This document shows positions 1 through 11,399 of a stretch of 64,000 nucleotides of DNA, piece after piece (position 1 is the first letter of the stretch; each line of letters opens with the position of its first letter). The position numbers and the translations under genes were made by a program. The DNA comes from Excoecaria cochinchinensis. Taxonomy: Eukaryota; Streptophyta; Magnoliopsida; Malpighiales; Euphorbiaceae. Where the stretch lies: the NCBI GenBank assembly GCA_947683425.1, contig CANTUQ010000017.1, forward strand, positions 1,984,001-2,048,000, in the 5' to 3' direction. The notes beneath the pieces were generated by a model, which was not told where the DNA came from, ran no database searches, and saw only the letters and a list, made by a program, of their open reading frames with translations.

Positions 1-1316
1 TCGGCCGTTCAATCGCGTCCCTTGCAGCAGCCTTCACGGCTCGTGCAAGGGTGCACGAGTTGTGCACGTCTAGCCTCCCTCTTCTCTAGCCCTTTCTTCG
101 TCTTTGTTTTCTTGTTTTACCCGATCGTATGCACAGATAAAAATGCATGAAATGTAATGTAATTCTCTCCATCTTACCTTGCATATTTCTGCTTCAACTC
201 CCCTTTGTTATTTTTTTCTTTTTGTTCAATTAATTTCCTGTAATAATTATTAATGATATTGTTGTTGTATTATTATTTAATTCATTTATTTATTAATTTT
301 TCTTTAATTATTTGCTCATATGTTATTCATTTAATTTACTTTACTAACATTTTATTTTATTTTTTGTTTTGTTGCCTCAAAATTTATTTATTTATGCAAG
401 TTACATTTGTGTACAAGATGGAGGATCGGGTTATCAAAGACCTTCGAATTTAGGGTTTGCATTTTTAATTGTTGTATTTTTTTTTATTATATTATTTTAT
501 GTTGTATGTAAAAATGTGTTTTAAATTCTCCGTATTATAGAAAATCACATTTTTTACAATAATTAATAACTTGGAATTTTTCTTAATAAAATGGACCAAT
601 GTCCTATTTTAACCAAAAAAATCTCACTATCAAATAGAGAACTAATTTTCACAAAATGGGATCACTGATCCCCGTTTCTCAATTAATACCCAAAAAAAGT
701 TTCTAATTTTTTAAGTTAACAAAAAGGAACCAATGTTCCTAAAATTCAATAAATTTCTCGATTTATGTATGATGCATTTTTAATTATTTTGTATGTCTTT
801 ATTTATTCATTTTGGGTCCTTGTAATTAATTTTGGGACAAATTTTATTTCTTATGCTTTTTTATTTTGGGGGATTGTTTTGTCCCATTTTTTATGTAATT
901 TATTTACTGCCTTTTTTATCGCTTTATTTAATGCTTTTCAATATGCTTGCAATGCGCTTTAAATTCAATGCATGATCGCGTGAGATGAGAGATGGAATTT
1001 TGATTTCTTAAAAACTCATTTATAAACTTAAGTTAAGGCATTAATAAGAGTGAAGTTCCGAATACCTTCTCTGATTTAGACCAATAGAGGTTAGACGACC
1101 TTTCCCAATTTCTTGTAAATTGGGTGGCGACTCCAAAATACCTCAAAGGTGCCTAAAGGTGTCGTGAGGCTAAATGATCCTTTCAATGTTCTATTGGAAA
1201 GAAGGTGTACGAAATGTCTCATGATGCCCAAGATCAAAAAGACGCGAACCAATCTCTTGAGCCCTAAAAGTGGGTGTCGCCTAAGAGGGCCTTTACTAGG
1301 TTCGGTGTGCATCACA
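1..1316 (+). repeat. Tat-A 5' LTR, 3' part
   Basis: This is the right part of an LTR; its start lies outside the window. It ends GTGCATCACA and is followed at once by the primer site. The sequence around 540-960 and 1080-1316 matches, in reverse complement, the Tat-C LTRs at 30235-32680 and 56351-57894. Bases 1-60 hold the edge of a palindromic CACGA/TCGTG cassette that is larger in Tat-C. No coding potential is credible here. Confidence 0.85.
1104..1134 (+). promoter_or_regulatory. LTR hairpin abutting a primer-site-like decamer
   Basis: CCCAATTT and AAATTGGG form an 8-bp stem with a 5-nt loop. They are followed without a gap by TGGCGACTCC, the same ten bases that open the true primer site at 1318. 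The arrangement is repeated in the other Tat LTRs of the window. Confidence 0.6.
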
Positions 1317-1317
1317 G

Positions 1318-1335
1318 TGGCGACTCCACTAGGGA
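1318..1335 (+). other. Primer binding site (tRNA-Arg type), Tat-A
   Basis: TGGCGACTCCACTAGGGA begins one base after the LTR terminus. Tat/Ogre elements are known to use a tRNA-Arg primer. One base differs from the Tat-B site (CTAGG for CTGGG). Confidence 0.8.
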
Positions 1336-2196
1336 TGATCGAAACTTCACTTCGAAAGTGACTTAAGTTAAAATTATAATTGAGTTATTAAGAATCAAAA
1401 ATTCCGTTTCTAATCATAATTAAATTCCACTAGAGCCTTAAAATTATACTAGTTGGTCCCTATTTTATCTCGATGCATTCCTAAAATATGACCCCTACAT
1501 TCACTCAATGTAGGGAAGTGCTAAGGATAATCACTAGCCCAAGTCTCGTGCCATCATGGTATATTAAATGGAGACCCAAACGGTCGCTATGCTCGTGATG
1601 AGTTAGACCCGTTGGTAGGGACCATGCTTGGGTAGACCTAAAGTAACACCACCTTTGACCAAAGCTCATGTAATGGCAATAAAAACTTCCACTAGGTAAT
1701 ATGCTCCTTAATACGATGCTTACTATGTGGGCCCTTATGTATCGAACCAATTCAAATATATTAATTGGGCACTCATCAAAGGCTTTCATGCCCTAGTGGG
1801 CTCATTTTAGTCTGTTTGAAGGGTCCAGATATATAATGGCCAAAACCCATACACATGTGCTTTAAATCAAGAGTGTTATGCTGCTGATTTTTCACCATGC
1901 ACCATATGTGCCCATTAGGTTCCCCGTTGACCCATGGGCTAAGCCCACCTAGGAAGAGACTATTTGACCTCGTGTGTGGGAGTAACAAGGTTGGAAGGAT
2001 CTACTTGCTCCTATGTGGTTGCGAAATGTTGCATAACGCACGATCATGCATTGTACCTGTCATCCATGCATCATTCTAACAATCTGAATCTTTCAGCCAC
2101 CATAAATTCATCCAAGTGGACTAGAGGTTCTGACGGTCGACTAGTGAGGATAGACTCACCCTTTGGATTGCTCACCCTCTTGCCCTACAAGCACCT
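1336..2196 (+). other. Tat-A leader between primer site and gag
   Basis: This is non-coding leader. Blocks such as GGGAAGTGCTAAGGATAATC are shared with the leaders of Tat-2 (10900-11400), Tat-B and Tat-C. Near 1990 AAGGTTGGAAGGATC and near 2095 TTTCAGCCACCATA could be the ends of a short intron. No gene is seen. Confidence 0.6.
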
Positions 2197-3428
2197 GTGG
2201 CTCCACAACCACCTGTTGCCCCACAACCACTAGTAATCCCTCCTCGAGGGCAAGTTGAGCTGCCTGTCGGCAAAGAGGCCCCGATTATAGGTAATGCTGC
2301 TCACCGACCTATCAATGAGCCTAAAGCTGCTATTGTTCCCATTGAGCTAAGAAGGGCAAGTGTCCCAAACCTTGATAAGGATTTTATGATGGAAGAGGAG
2401 GTTGAGGAGATAGCAGCCCATCAAGCTGTGAGGGGTAGAGCACCTCGGGTAGAAGATGAGGCCATAAGAGGAATGGAGCAGCAAATTGAGGCGATCACTC
2501 GCCTATTATTAGCTGGAAAGGGAATCAACCTCGAGGATAAAGATCTGGGGGATGAAGAGCTATTGCCCCTAAGGTTTAATATGCCTGAGCTGCCAAAGTT
2601 CGATGGTACTTTAGACCCATCCGTGCACATCAAGCAGTACACCCTAGTGATGAAGGGCATAGGGCTGACCAAAAAGCAAAAGGTAGAATATTTCTGCCTC
2701 AATTTGGTGGGTCTGGTAGTGGAATGGTATCACGGGTTGGATAGGAGATCCAAGGAGGACTTGGACCTTTTGACTAATGAATTCATGAAGCAGTACGACT
2801 GTAGCACTAGAATGGCAATCACCCTGAAAGATCTCAAGATTTTACAGTAAAAGAGTGATGAGTTGTTCCATGAATACCTCACTAGGTGGAGAAATAGGGT
2901 CATAGAGATGAAGCGAAAACCTGACACTATTGATCAGATTAGGCTATTCATCAGGAACTCCTGCCCTTACTTGAGGGATTTGCTCAGCTTTAAGGGGCTC
3001 AGAGATTAGGAGTCGCTTAAGGACATTGCTGTAGAGGCTGAGGCGGCTTACCTAGCGAAGAAAGCAAGCCGAAATGACTTTGCTGGGAGGGCTTTGGGAA
3101 CCAATTAGGGTACAGATCAGGGGGTGCTGGGAGCAGTAATGGTAGAAATGACAAGACGGCCGAGGTTTCGGCCACCAGAGTGAGACAAGACTAGCGGTAC
3201 TTTTCTAATTTGGGATGGCCTCTATCCTGGGTGTTGGAGAGACTAATGAAGGAGGGCAAGCTGCAACCATTGCCGCCCAGGCCGGCCTTGAGTCAGGGAC
3301 CGCCGGGGCATAAAAGTGATCAATACTGTGCCTACCATCAACACACTGGGCATCTAACAGATCATTGCCGAATTTTGACGGGCAAGATCCAGGATCTCAT
3401 TGACTCTAAAGAGATCACCGACCCTTAA
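2197..3428 (+). pseudogene. gag: Tat-A gag (broken)
   Basis: Gag forms the particle and packages element RNA. Frame 2197-2850 gives 217 residues with the gag core (FDGT, then IKQYTLVMKG, then WYHGLDRRSKED). A TAA replaces a Gln codon at 2848. The same frame continues with HEYLTRWRNRV and has further stops where Tat-B has Trp (3007-3009) and Gln. After a frameshift, 3210-3428 encodes the zinc-binding segment YCAYHQHTGHLTDHC, which matches the Cys/His finger of Tat-B Gag. The stops are mainly of the C-to-T or G-to-A type. The gene is dead, but its identity is clear from homology with the intact Tat-B copy. Confidence 0.88.
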
Positions 3429-3910
3429 AAGAGATAGAAGAAGAAGAAGGCAAGCTATAATACAGTTCCCCTGCCATGTGTTTGATCGATTCTGGCAAGA
3501 TAAGTACGTCGTTGTCACTCGTTAGGAGGGTGGAGAAGAAGACTATGTTTTTAGATGCTTTATTTCTTTTTATTTTAAGAACTCCTTATAACAGTTTGGT
3601 TATTTTAATATGATGAACAATTTTACTTATTTGTGTGGTGTTTCTAATGATTTCATTTCCTATGATCACGATGCATTCATTCATTTTTGACATTAACCTA
3701 ATTGATACGGCATCATCTAATCTCAAAACTTTGGGGAATCTAAACAAAATCTTGATAGTATCTGATATAACTCCTGAAGAGAGGATAATTTTGAGAGATA
3801 ATGTTAAAAAAATAAAAAAAAAGGGAAAAGAGAGAGCCTTTGCCTAGACCTGGGATGACATGCTAAAAATTGACAAGGACATTCTTGAGACCATGCTACT
3901 TCCACGTGCC
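3429..3910 (+). pseudogene. Remnant of the Tat region just upstream of RT
   Basis: About 3610-3850 encodes HSFIFDINLID, then ILIVSDITPEERI, which aligns with residues 1115-1150 of the Tat-B Gag-Pro frame (DAFIFDINS, then ILLASDITPEER). A short tail resembling FAWTYEDM follows near 3838-3870. Protease and G-patch are missing between the zinc finger and this piece, and RT does not follow. The same piece survives in Tat-C. Confidence 0.7.
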
Positions 3911-4600
3911 AACATGACGACAAACAGAATTTTGAAAGCCATTCCTTTGCATCCACAACATCTGGGTTGCATATGGTGCCGCTAAATAAAATCAAACTCC
4001 GAGAGCTACATCAGAAGTTGGATGAATAAAACTCAGGACCTTCACGAGAAACATATAACTCATTAGAACCAAACGGTATGGCCGCTTTCCTCCTAACCAT
4101 TTGAAATGTGTACCCCAAAACCAATTAAGATTGACCTTTAACCATCCGGGACCCTTATAGCCAAACTTAGAAGGACAACTCTTTACCTTTCAATGAAAGA
4201 AAAACATACACGCAAAAAAAAATAAAATAAAAAAAATAAAAAAAATAAAAAAAAAAAAAAAGAAAAAAGAAAAAAAAAACCACAATTTTACCCCAGACCA
4301 TCTGAGCCTAACCTGTCCCCCAATCTCAACCATTAAAAGTCACTTTAGAAATTGAACCACCAAAGCCGACAAAAGTAAGGTGTGGAATTTCACATTCAAG
4401 CCCCAAATAAGGAACTCGTCCTCTCAGCCAGTTTGCACAAGTGCCAAGGAAAGGACTTTGAGGCCAAAGAAAGAACACCGTCAGAATGAGCAGCCTCCCC
4501 GGCTAACAAAGATGAAAGCAAATTCAATCAACACCGACAGACTGAAGGAGGGTTCATGGCAAAGGCTAAAAAAATAAAAAAAAATATTAATAAAAAGGAG
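3911..4600 (+). other. Unassigned filler where pol should be
   Basis: It occupies the place of RT-RNase H-integrase in Tat-A. I see no recognisable domain. It contains an A-rich low-complexity tract (about 4200-4280). It does not obviously match the corresponding filler of Tat-C (34340-34990). The origin is unknown. Confidence 0.5.
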
Positions 4601-5128
4601 AGAAAATATTCAATCATGAAAACTCGAGAGGGCTGATTGATAACAGGAGTTTGATACTTTCAGGATCTATTCCAAGATTAGAAGAGGTCTCATATTTTTC
4701 GAGTTAATGCTAAATAGTGATCATGCGTTATGAAATCAAGTTGAAATATATACATTTATGCAATGATATATTAATGTGACCAGAGCAGTTCATCTTGCAT
4801 ACTCAAAGTTGTCTGGTTTCGACGTAGAATCAGCTCATTGATACTATCTACCCTCCAGTGCTATGCCCACTCAAGTACTTCAGTCAACTCATCATGCTAT
4901 CAACTGTGAGTTGATAGCATGATGATTTGAGACGCAAGTACATGCCGATCATACCTAAAATATCTTTGAAAACAACTTCAGCCTCTCTAAAAAAAGGACC
5001 GTTAGAGATGAAAACCGTAATTGGCGCTCTAAACAAAAGTTAGGCCAAACGGCAGGGTGAAAACCTGGAAACAGGCAGTTTGTCCTATAAAAAATAGAAA
5101 GAATAAAGCCGCTGGATTGGGTTGGGTC
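4600..5128 (+). other. Tat-A 3' non-coding region
   Basis: It shares long blocks with the other Tat copies, such as GGCTGATTGATAACAGGAG, and repeats of the form CAGGGTGAAAACCTGG. It is closest to Tat-C (about 33780-34330, reverse). It ends at the T1 insertion, before any tandem repeats or polypurine tract. Confidence 0.7.
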
Positions 5129-5474
5129 TGTAACACCTCGATATCCACCTTAAAAGGATACCGCAGTGCTACGCTCACAAATACATATACATATACTCAA
5201 TCATGCTAAAAGCAAATACATATAATCGAAAAGATGCCAAATCCATATATAAATAATCATATCGTTTTACAAAAGGGATTTGTAAACCTTTAACATATAC
5301 AAATTCGTTCCTTTACAAAATTACATTTCCAAAAACAAAATCCAAATACAAAGCTTATATCAATATAAAATATAGCAGAAGACAAAAGAACTCCAACTAT
5401 AGACTTCTAGTGGCCGACCTACAGATGTCCGACTCAAAAATGAACCTGCCACCTAAACAGGAAAATAACTCGTG
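5129..5474 (-). mobile_element. T1: fragment of a Tekay-type LTR (3' end of LTR)
   Basis: On the minus strand this ends GGTGTTACA, the Tekay LTR terminus. The segment containing GGCCGACCTACAGATG resembles the T7 LTR near 62180. GGGTC precedes it and is the candidate target duplication; its partner is not in place. It stops abruptly where the Tat-2 LTR starts at 5475. Confidence 0.7.
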
Positions 5475-5721
5475 TGTAGACACCGGGTCCCGAGCAGCCA
5501 AGATCAGGATTACCTAATTATGAAATTAAGTGTGCCGATCTATAGGCAAAAAGAATGAAGTTGGAAGTGACGATTTCCTTGTCGATTTGTTGTTTTAAAA
5601 TTAAATAAAAATGTATTTCAAAAATATTTTTAAAGTATTTTAAAATTTATTTTGTGATGAAAAAAGTGAGTTTTTAAATTATTATATTTTATAGGAATTT
5701 TAAAAAAATAATAATAATTTT

Positions 5722-5822
5722 CGCACGAGGGACGGGCTGGCTGTCGGTCGCGCCTGCGGGCGGGCAGGCCGTCAGTCGCGCCTACGCACGGGCAGGCCGT
5801 CGGTCGCCGCGCACCCCTGTTC
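5722..5822 (+). repeat. GC-rich palindrome/direct-repeat cassette in Tat-2 5' LTR
   Basis: Within AT-rich LTR sequence lies a block of repeated CGGGCAGGCCGTC and GTCGCGCCT units, directly after an AT-rich TATA-like block. The 3' LTR has a different GC-rich block at the same place (21168-21330). Confidence 0.6.
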
Positions 5823-7094
5823 GTCCGTTTTGCCTATTTTGGCCTTTTTGGCCATAAATTCTTCATTTTAAATGCTTTTTAACTCATTTTTTTTGCAAAA
5901 TTTAATTCTAAAATCCTTCTATCTTCCAACTCTCCAAATTCAGTTGTTTTTTTTTTTGAATTATGGGAATTAAATTAATTTAATTTCTTTAATTAAAAAA
6001 TCTGAATTTTGGGAGAAATAAAAAGGATTTTGGAGAGAGAATTAGGGGGGATTTTCTTTAGAACACTTTTTTTTCTTCTTCTCTCTTCTCTTAACCAAAT
6101 TCTCTCAATTTCTAAAGGAATTTCCAGCAATTCTTGAGACAAAAAATAACAATTTTTGTTCTTGAGAATTTTTCTTATTTTCAATTGACAACTTTTTACT
6201 TTAAGACAAATTAACTAATTGTTTGTTTTTGAGTAAAATTTATCTTTCAATATTTTATTTTTTCTTCTAATCATTTTTTTCAAATCAAGACAAGGAATTG
6301 GATCATCTACCTTCATTTCTTCAAGATCAATTTTGAGGGTAAACATTCTTGGCTCAATTTCTTAGTTTGATTTTTAATTTCATTTCTTTTTTATTTAATT
6401 AATTAACATGTAAATTCTTTTAGTTCTATCATTTTATTCTTCTTTTTATTCTTTTGCTTTTATTCAATTGATTATCATGTAAATTTTTTTAAATCTATTA
6501 TTTAATTATTCATATTTTTACTTCTTATTTCTTTTTTTTTTTGTTTAATTGTTCATATTATTATTTTTTATTCTTATTGCTCATTTAATTATTCATGTTC
6601 ATATTATTGTCATCATTTTTTTAGTTCATATATATTATTAGTATCATCATTTAACATGTTTTATCATAATTGGCTTATTTTATTTTCATGTTATTCTGCT
6701 ATTTTTAATTGGATTGTCACATCCCGTTTGCCCCCTAGTTGAATGAGCCATTTGCATGTGAGTGCACCATAGTAGGATATATTATTTAGGTGTCTCATTG
6801 TGTGTGTTGTGCATACAATTGTAGGGTATGTTTTAGTTGAGAGAGTCTAGTGTGTGTGTAACATAAGCATCTGTGGTGTGAGTGACCAAATCCCTCCACT
6901 AGGAGATTGACACTTGTTTTAGGTTAAGAAAAGAAAAAGGAAAAGAAAGGAAAAGGGGAAATCAGATTCTTCACTTGTGTTTCCCGTTCATCACCATCCC
7001 CTCCCTCTTCTCTTCTCCTTCTTCTTCTCTTTTGAACCTTTGTTGAGATTCAAGGGTTGCTAGTGGGGTTTTGATCATCTCTTAGTGTTCATTG

Positions 7095-7277
7095 GTAAGT
7101 CTTATGCATTCATTTTTGCTTTTGTACAATTCTTCATCTTCTTCCCTTGCATTTCTCTGTTTTGGGTTTTAAGTTAGGGTTTTGAGTTGGTGAATCTTTG
7201 TGCTTTGTTGCTTAGTTGATCCTCCAAGAGATCCTAAGGGCAAGGAAGTCGCTGGATCTAGTGGAACTAAACACTAG
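7095..7277 (+). other. Putative LTR intron plus conserved mini-exon (T2)
   Basis: ATTG/GTAAGT at 7094-7095 and TTGCTTAG at 7215 are good splice-site matches bounding 121 nt. The following 62 nt read, in phase 1, DPPRDPKGKEVAGSSGTKH and stop. T3, T4, T6, T7 and T9 have the same arrangement with a related peptide. In T2 the upstream exon frame is closed by a TAG, so no full reading frame is claimed. Splicing is inferred, not shown. Confidence 0.45.
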
Positions 7278-7689
7278 GAGCTAAGGATTTGAGGTTTGGG
7301 AATTTCTAATTTGAATGTGTGTATGATTATGTGTTCTTGAAAAATTCTGGAAATTTGTGATGGATATTATGTTTATTATGGTCTATATGCCATGGTACTA
7401 GTATTGGTTGAATGATTGAGCTTAGATTGTGGAGTTTTGAACTCATATTGTGTTTTTGGGTAAAATGATGATGAATAGTGAGGTATGCTAACTTGAGGAC
7501 TTTGATTATGTAAAATGATGATGTTCTTTGAATTCTTATGTATGATTTGTTAATGGCATGACTCAATGATGTTGTATTTGGGTCTTTACCATTATTGGTG
7601 TGTGAATTTGATGATTGAAGTGAAAGTTTTGGGATTGTTGGCTGGAAAAGACCTGGAAATCGCACAGAGGAATCGCATCTAGGCATGGG

Positions 7690-8085
7690 TCACGGTGGCA
7701 ACGAATTTGGTTACCACCGTGAGCCACGAACCAGATGCATTCTGCCGTGAAGTTTGGTATGTCACGGTGGCAACCAATCTGGTTACCACCGTGAGGTATC
7801 CAAACTTTGGTTTCTGTCTGGGCAGTGGGTATGTCACGGTGGCAACCCATTTCGTTACCACCGTGAGATACCCAAGCTTTTGATTCTGTCTGGATTCTTT
7901 GGTACGTCACGGTGACAACCATTTTGGTTGTGACCGTGAGGAACCTAAAGCTTTGCTTCTATTTGGTTTCTTTGGTATGTCACGGTGACAACCATTTTGG
8001 TTGTGACCGTGAGGTACCCCAAACATGCATTCTGCCAAGGATCCCTGGTATGTCACGGTGGCAACCAATCTGATTACCACCGTGA
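7690..8085 (+). repeat. Hairpin array, six units, 72-73 bp period (T2)
   Basis: Six 33-nt inverted repeats start at 7690, 7762, 7834, 7907, 7980 and 8053. The typical stem is TCACGGTGGCAACCA paired with TGGTTACCACCGTGA across a 3-nt loop, with one conserved mismatch. Units 4 and 5 carry TCACGGTGACAACCA with TGGTTGTGACCGTGA. The roughly 40-nt spacers are related to each other (TCTGTCTGG, TTGGTATG) but vary much more than the stems. Confidence 0.92.
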
Positions 8086-8292
8086 CCTACTCTGTTTTTG
8101 CAATAAAACCCTTTTATTTTCGCATGTTTTAGGAATGTTAACTTGTGGATTTTAGCATGCAATACTATGTATTTTGAACTATAATTATGTGTGTTCTGAT
8201 TATCATAAAATGTGAATTCTTCGCTTGTCATAATTTTAACTATGGCCATTTCTGTGTAATTCTCCGCCTGCCAGAGTCAGTCTAGTGGATAG

Positions 8293-8804
8293 TTAAGCAT
8301 GCCTAATAGAGTCCTTGCTGCAGCTTCTGTTTCGTTTTCGTTTAGACCCCGATCAGGTCCCTGTTTGGTTCCTCGCGAACTTCTGTATTGTGTTTTGATC
8401 TTGTTTAAGGTCCTTCTGAAAACGTTTATGAATGAATATTTAAATGGTTTTCGAATCGTAATCGGTTGGTACCCGTAAAGTACTTTCTGTTCACTCGTTA
8501 TCCACTACCATGAGTCAGCAGGTGTTTCAATGTTTAAAGTGCTTTATGTGAACTGTTATATGAGAAAATATATGTTATATCCTTATGGATTCAATGATAA
8601 AAAGTATAATCTATTATGAGAATATGATTATTGTTAAGAATCTCCTGATGAATGGCAATGTGTATGTGAGCATGAGTTTATGCTATTGTTATGCCATGAT
8701 GACCATATGTGCATGAAGTACGCATGTGAATTGCCTTGACGACCGTTGTGAATGGTTGTCCTTATGCTATATGTGTGTTTCCCCACTAAGCGTTTATCAC
8801 TTAG
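8293..8804 (+). other. Conserved small-hairpin domain of Tekay LTR (T2 copy)
   Basis: It contains TTAAGCATGCCTAA (8293-8306, one mismatched pair), GACC-CCGATCA-GGTC, and CTAAGCG-TTTAT-CACTTAG (8786-8804). The same ordered motifs occur in T3, T4, T6, T7, T8 and T9. Confidence 0.7.
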
Positions 8805-10580
8805 CACGGTGTGTTTACCCGTGCAGGTGCGGAAGGAGTTGTTTTTGGGAGAGTCATCGCCATCAAAGCCAACACAGCAGGGTCTTAGTGTGAGCTTATT
8901 TTGTAGCTTACGATTCTTTTTGTATAGAACTCTCATATGGTTTTGTAATAGCTTCCGCTTTTGTATATGAATTCTGGATATTGTAATTATCTGTTGCATC
9001 CTTCAGTTGATCAGAACAGTAATGTAATGCTTCAGTTATATTAATGCATGATCAGCTTTCATGAATAGTGTTATAAAGTTTTAAATTACCTTGTGTATTG
9101 GTATGTATATTTATGTATGAATGTATGTTAGCCTGTATCTGTGTGGTGGCACCTTTATTCATACGGCATCTCATTGCTTATCGGATGGGATCGCCTACGT
9201 ATGGGTAAGGGGTGTTACATGGATTGTTCATCTTCTTTTATTATTGTTATTATTATTATTGTTATTATTATTATTATTAATATTAATATTATTATTATTA
9301 TTGTTATTATGTTATTTGATTGTTCATATTCTTTGGTATTATTATGTTATTATTATTATTGTAGTTATTACCATCATTAGTATTATTATTATTATCTTTA
9401 TTCTTTTTTAATTTTATTATTACTATTATTATTTATTGCCTATGCATGCTGAATTTTATGTTTGTATTTTCTATTCATGTTTTTTTGCATATTGAGTTTT
9501 ATAATTATTATTTTATGTTTGTTTATGCATGTTGGCTTTTATCAATATTATTAATATGATTTATGCATGCTGATTTTTATTATTTCTTTTGCTTTTTATG
9601 CATGATTGGATGTTATTGATATTATTTTATATTTTTTATGCATGTTAAATTTTATTAACATTTTTTATGTTTTTTATGCATGTTGATTTTGTTAATTAAT
9701 TAGATTGCATATTTTTATTATGTCATTTTAATTGGCTTATCATATATGATGCAATTTTATTTGCCTTAATTTAATTATTTTCAAGTTATATGTTTAATTA
9801 TTTTTATACTAACTTCATTTTTATTTGTTTTTTTTATTTTTGTTTTTCAATACTTATTTTTCATATGTGAGTTTTTGTCAAGTGGGAGCCCATGGAGATT
9901 TGAAGATCCACTTGGGAGTTGTTTATTATTTTTGTTGCTTTTTTATTATTTTGGATTAATTTATTATTATGTAATTTGTAATAATAAATTTATTTTCACA
10001 CACGTTAATTAAGAAAATCACAAAAATATTTCTATTAAACTAAATTGGATTTTATTTAATAAAAATGGGACCAATGTCCTAGATTTTTCATTTAAAGTAA
10101 ATTATCATTTTAAAATTATTTTCTTAAATTATGCATGAGAGGACCAACGTTCTCATTTTTAAAAAATAGCCCGATTTATGTATGATTTGCATTTTATTTA
10201 CAAATGGGGGTTGTATTCCGCCTCTAGTTTTATTGTAATTTATTTTGCTTTCATTTACTTTATTTATCGCTTTTATTATATGATTGATATGCATTTAAAT
10301 AAATTGCATTAAAATTGAATGAGAAAAGGCATGAAATACTAAATTCAAAACTCGATTATAAACTTAACCAAGGTATGAATAAATGGGGAGTCCCGAACCT
10401 TCTCTGGTCTTTGGGCTCAAAGAGGCGAGAGGTTTACCCTCCAAGACACCTCTTGTGTTACGAAACTTGGCGTTAATCGTAGGCTCCTTAGGGCGAGAGG
10501 TTTACCTTCCAAGACCCCTTTGGTTGGCCCAAAATGGATAATAAGCGCAGTCTTAGGCTCTCCGAGGCGAGAGAAACTTT

Positions 10581-10657
10581 CCCAATGTTCTATTGGGTGG
10601 CGACTCCATGAAACCTCCTTGTTGCCCAACATAGACGCACTTGCGATTTATTGCAAG
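10581..10657 (+). promoter_or_regulatory. Tat-2 5' LTR: hairpin, primer-site-like decamer, second hairpin
   Basis: CCCAAT-GTTCT-ATTGGG (10581-10597) is followed at once by TGGCGACTCC (10598-10607). CTTGCGAT-TT-ATTGCAAG (10640-10657) closes the module. In RNA the single odd pair of the last stem is a G-U wobble. Confidence 0.65.
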
Positions 10658-10741
10658 CTGTTAACGGACCCTCAAGTGCCCGATCGCCCTCAAGCGGGCG
10701 GTCATAGGGGCGGCCGAGTGGACATCCGGCGCGCGTCACAG

Positions 10742-10759
10742 TGGCGACTTCACTGGGGA
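10742..10759 (+). other. Primer binding site (tRNA-Arg type), Tat-2
   Basis: TGGCGACTTCACTGGGGA lies one base after the LTR. It has one C-to-T difference from the Tat-B site. Confidence 0.8.
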
Positions 10760-11399
10760 CCTTTGAGACTTCCCTTCGAAAGTACCTTGGTTAAAATTTA
10801 CAATTGAGTTTTAATTTAAAAATTTCATCTCTTTTCGAAATTGCATTGCATCCATATTAGAGCCTTAGATTATGCTAGTTTGGTCCCTATTTTAACCCCG
10901 GTGCATTCCCGAAGCACGACCCTATTTTCACTCAATTTAGGGAAGTGTTAAGGATAATCACCAGCCCAAGCCTCGTACCTTATGGTATATCAAATGGTGA
11001 CCCAATCGGTCGTTATGCTCGTGATGAGCTAGACCCATTGGCAGGGACCATGCTTGGGTAGCCCTAAAGTATCACCACCTTTGACCAAAGCTCATGTAAT
11101 GGCAATAGATACTTCCACTAGGTGAAATGTACCGTAATACCGTGCTTGCTATGTGGGCCATCATATATTGAACAAAATCAGTTAAATTAAATGGTCTTCA
11201 TCAAAGGCTTTCATGCCCCGATGGGCCCATCTAAGTTTAATTGAGGTGTTTAAATACATAATGACCAAACACTCATACGTGTGTACATATAAGAGCTGTT
11301 ATGCTGCCGATTTTCCACCGTGCACCATACGCGTCCGATGGGTTCCCTGTTAACCCTTAGATAAAGTCCACCTAGGAAAGAGACTATGCTACCTCGTGT
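10760..11399 (+). other. Tat-2 leader
   Basis: This is conserved non-coding leader shared with the other Tat copies, including GGGAAGTGTTAAGGATAATC. No gene is seen. Confidence 0.55.

Larger units (their letters stand above)
1..5128 (+). mobile_element. Tat-A: degenerate pol-less Tat-lineage LTR retrotransposon (5' side cut by window)
   Basis: Order seen: LTR end, TGGCGACTCC-type primer site, leader, broken gag, a short piece of the region that precedes RT, unassigned DNA, then the 3' non-coding region typical of the other Tat copies here. RT, both RNase H domains and integrase are absent. The 3' end is cut at 5129 by a Tekay LTR inserted after GGGTC, so the polypurine tract and 3' LTR are missing from this place. 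Its LTR and gag are closest to those of Tat-C. Lineage is inferred from the primer site, gag and LTR termini. Confidence 0.88.
6715..9219 (+). mobile_element. T2: Tekay-type solo LTR, 2505 bp
   Basis: It starts TGTCACATCCCG and ends GGGGTGTTACA, with TGGAT on both sides (6710-6714 and 9220-9224). There is no internal region, so it is a solo LTR left by LTR-LTR recombination. It contains a putative intron (7095-7215), a mini-exon (7216-7277), a hairpin array (7690-8085) and the conserved small hairpins (8293-8804). Confidence 0.93.
5475..10740 (+). repeat. Tat-2 5' LTR, interrupted by T2
   Basis: Removing T2 and one copy of its target duplication leaves about 2756 bp, against 2699 bp for the 3' LTR. 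It starts TGTAGACACCGGG and ends GTCACA. A TATTTTATAG-like AT block near 5685 precedes a GC-rich cassette. A (TTA)n-rich stretch at 9238-9430 is shared with 22085-22200 of the 3' LTR. Bases 10581-10607 hold the conserved hairpin and decamer, and 10640-10657 a second hairpin. Confidence 0.92.

Noticed and set aside
7563..7922. Long reading frames on several frames over the T2 array giving repeated HGGNQIGCHRDIP-type or VTVATNLVTTV-type peptides (similar in T3 and T6)
   Set aside because: The frames are open on both strands because the palindromic units lack stops. The peptides follow from the DNA repeat and there is no start context or codon-level constraint.
9121..9411. Leu/Ile-rich 96-residue reading frame
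   Set aside because: It is the translation of a (TTA)n-rich stretch of the Tat-2 LTR, shared with the 3' LTR as low-complexity DNA.
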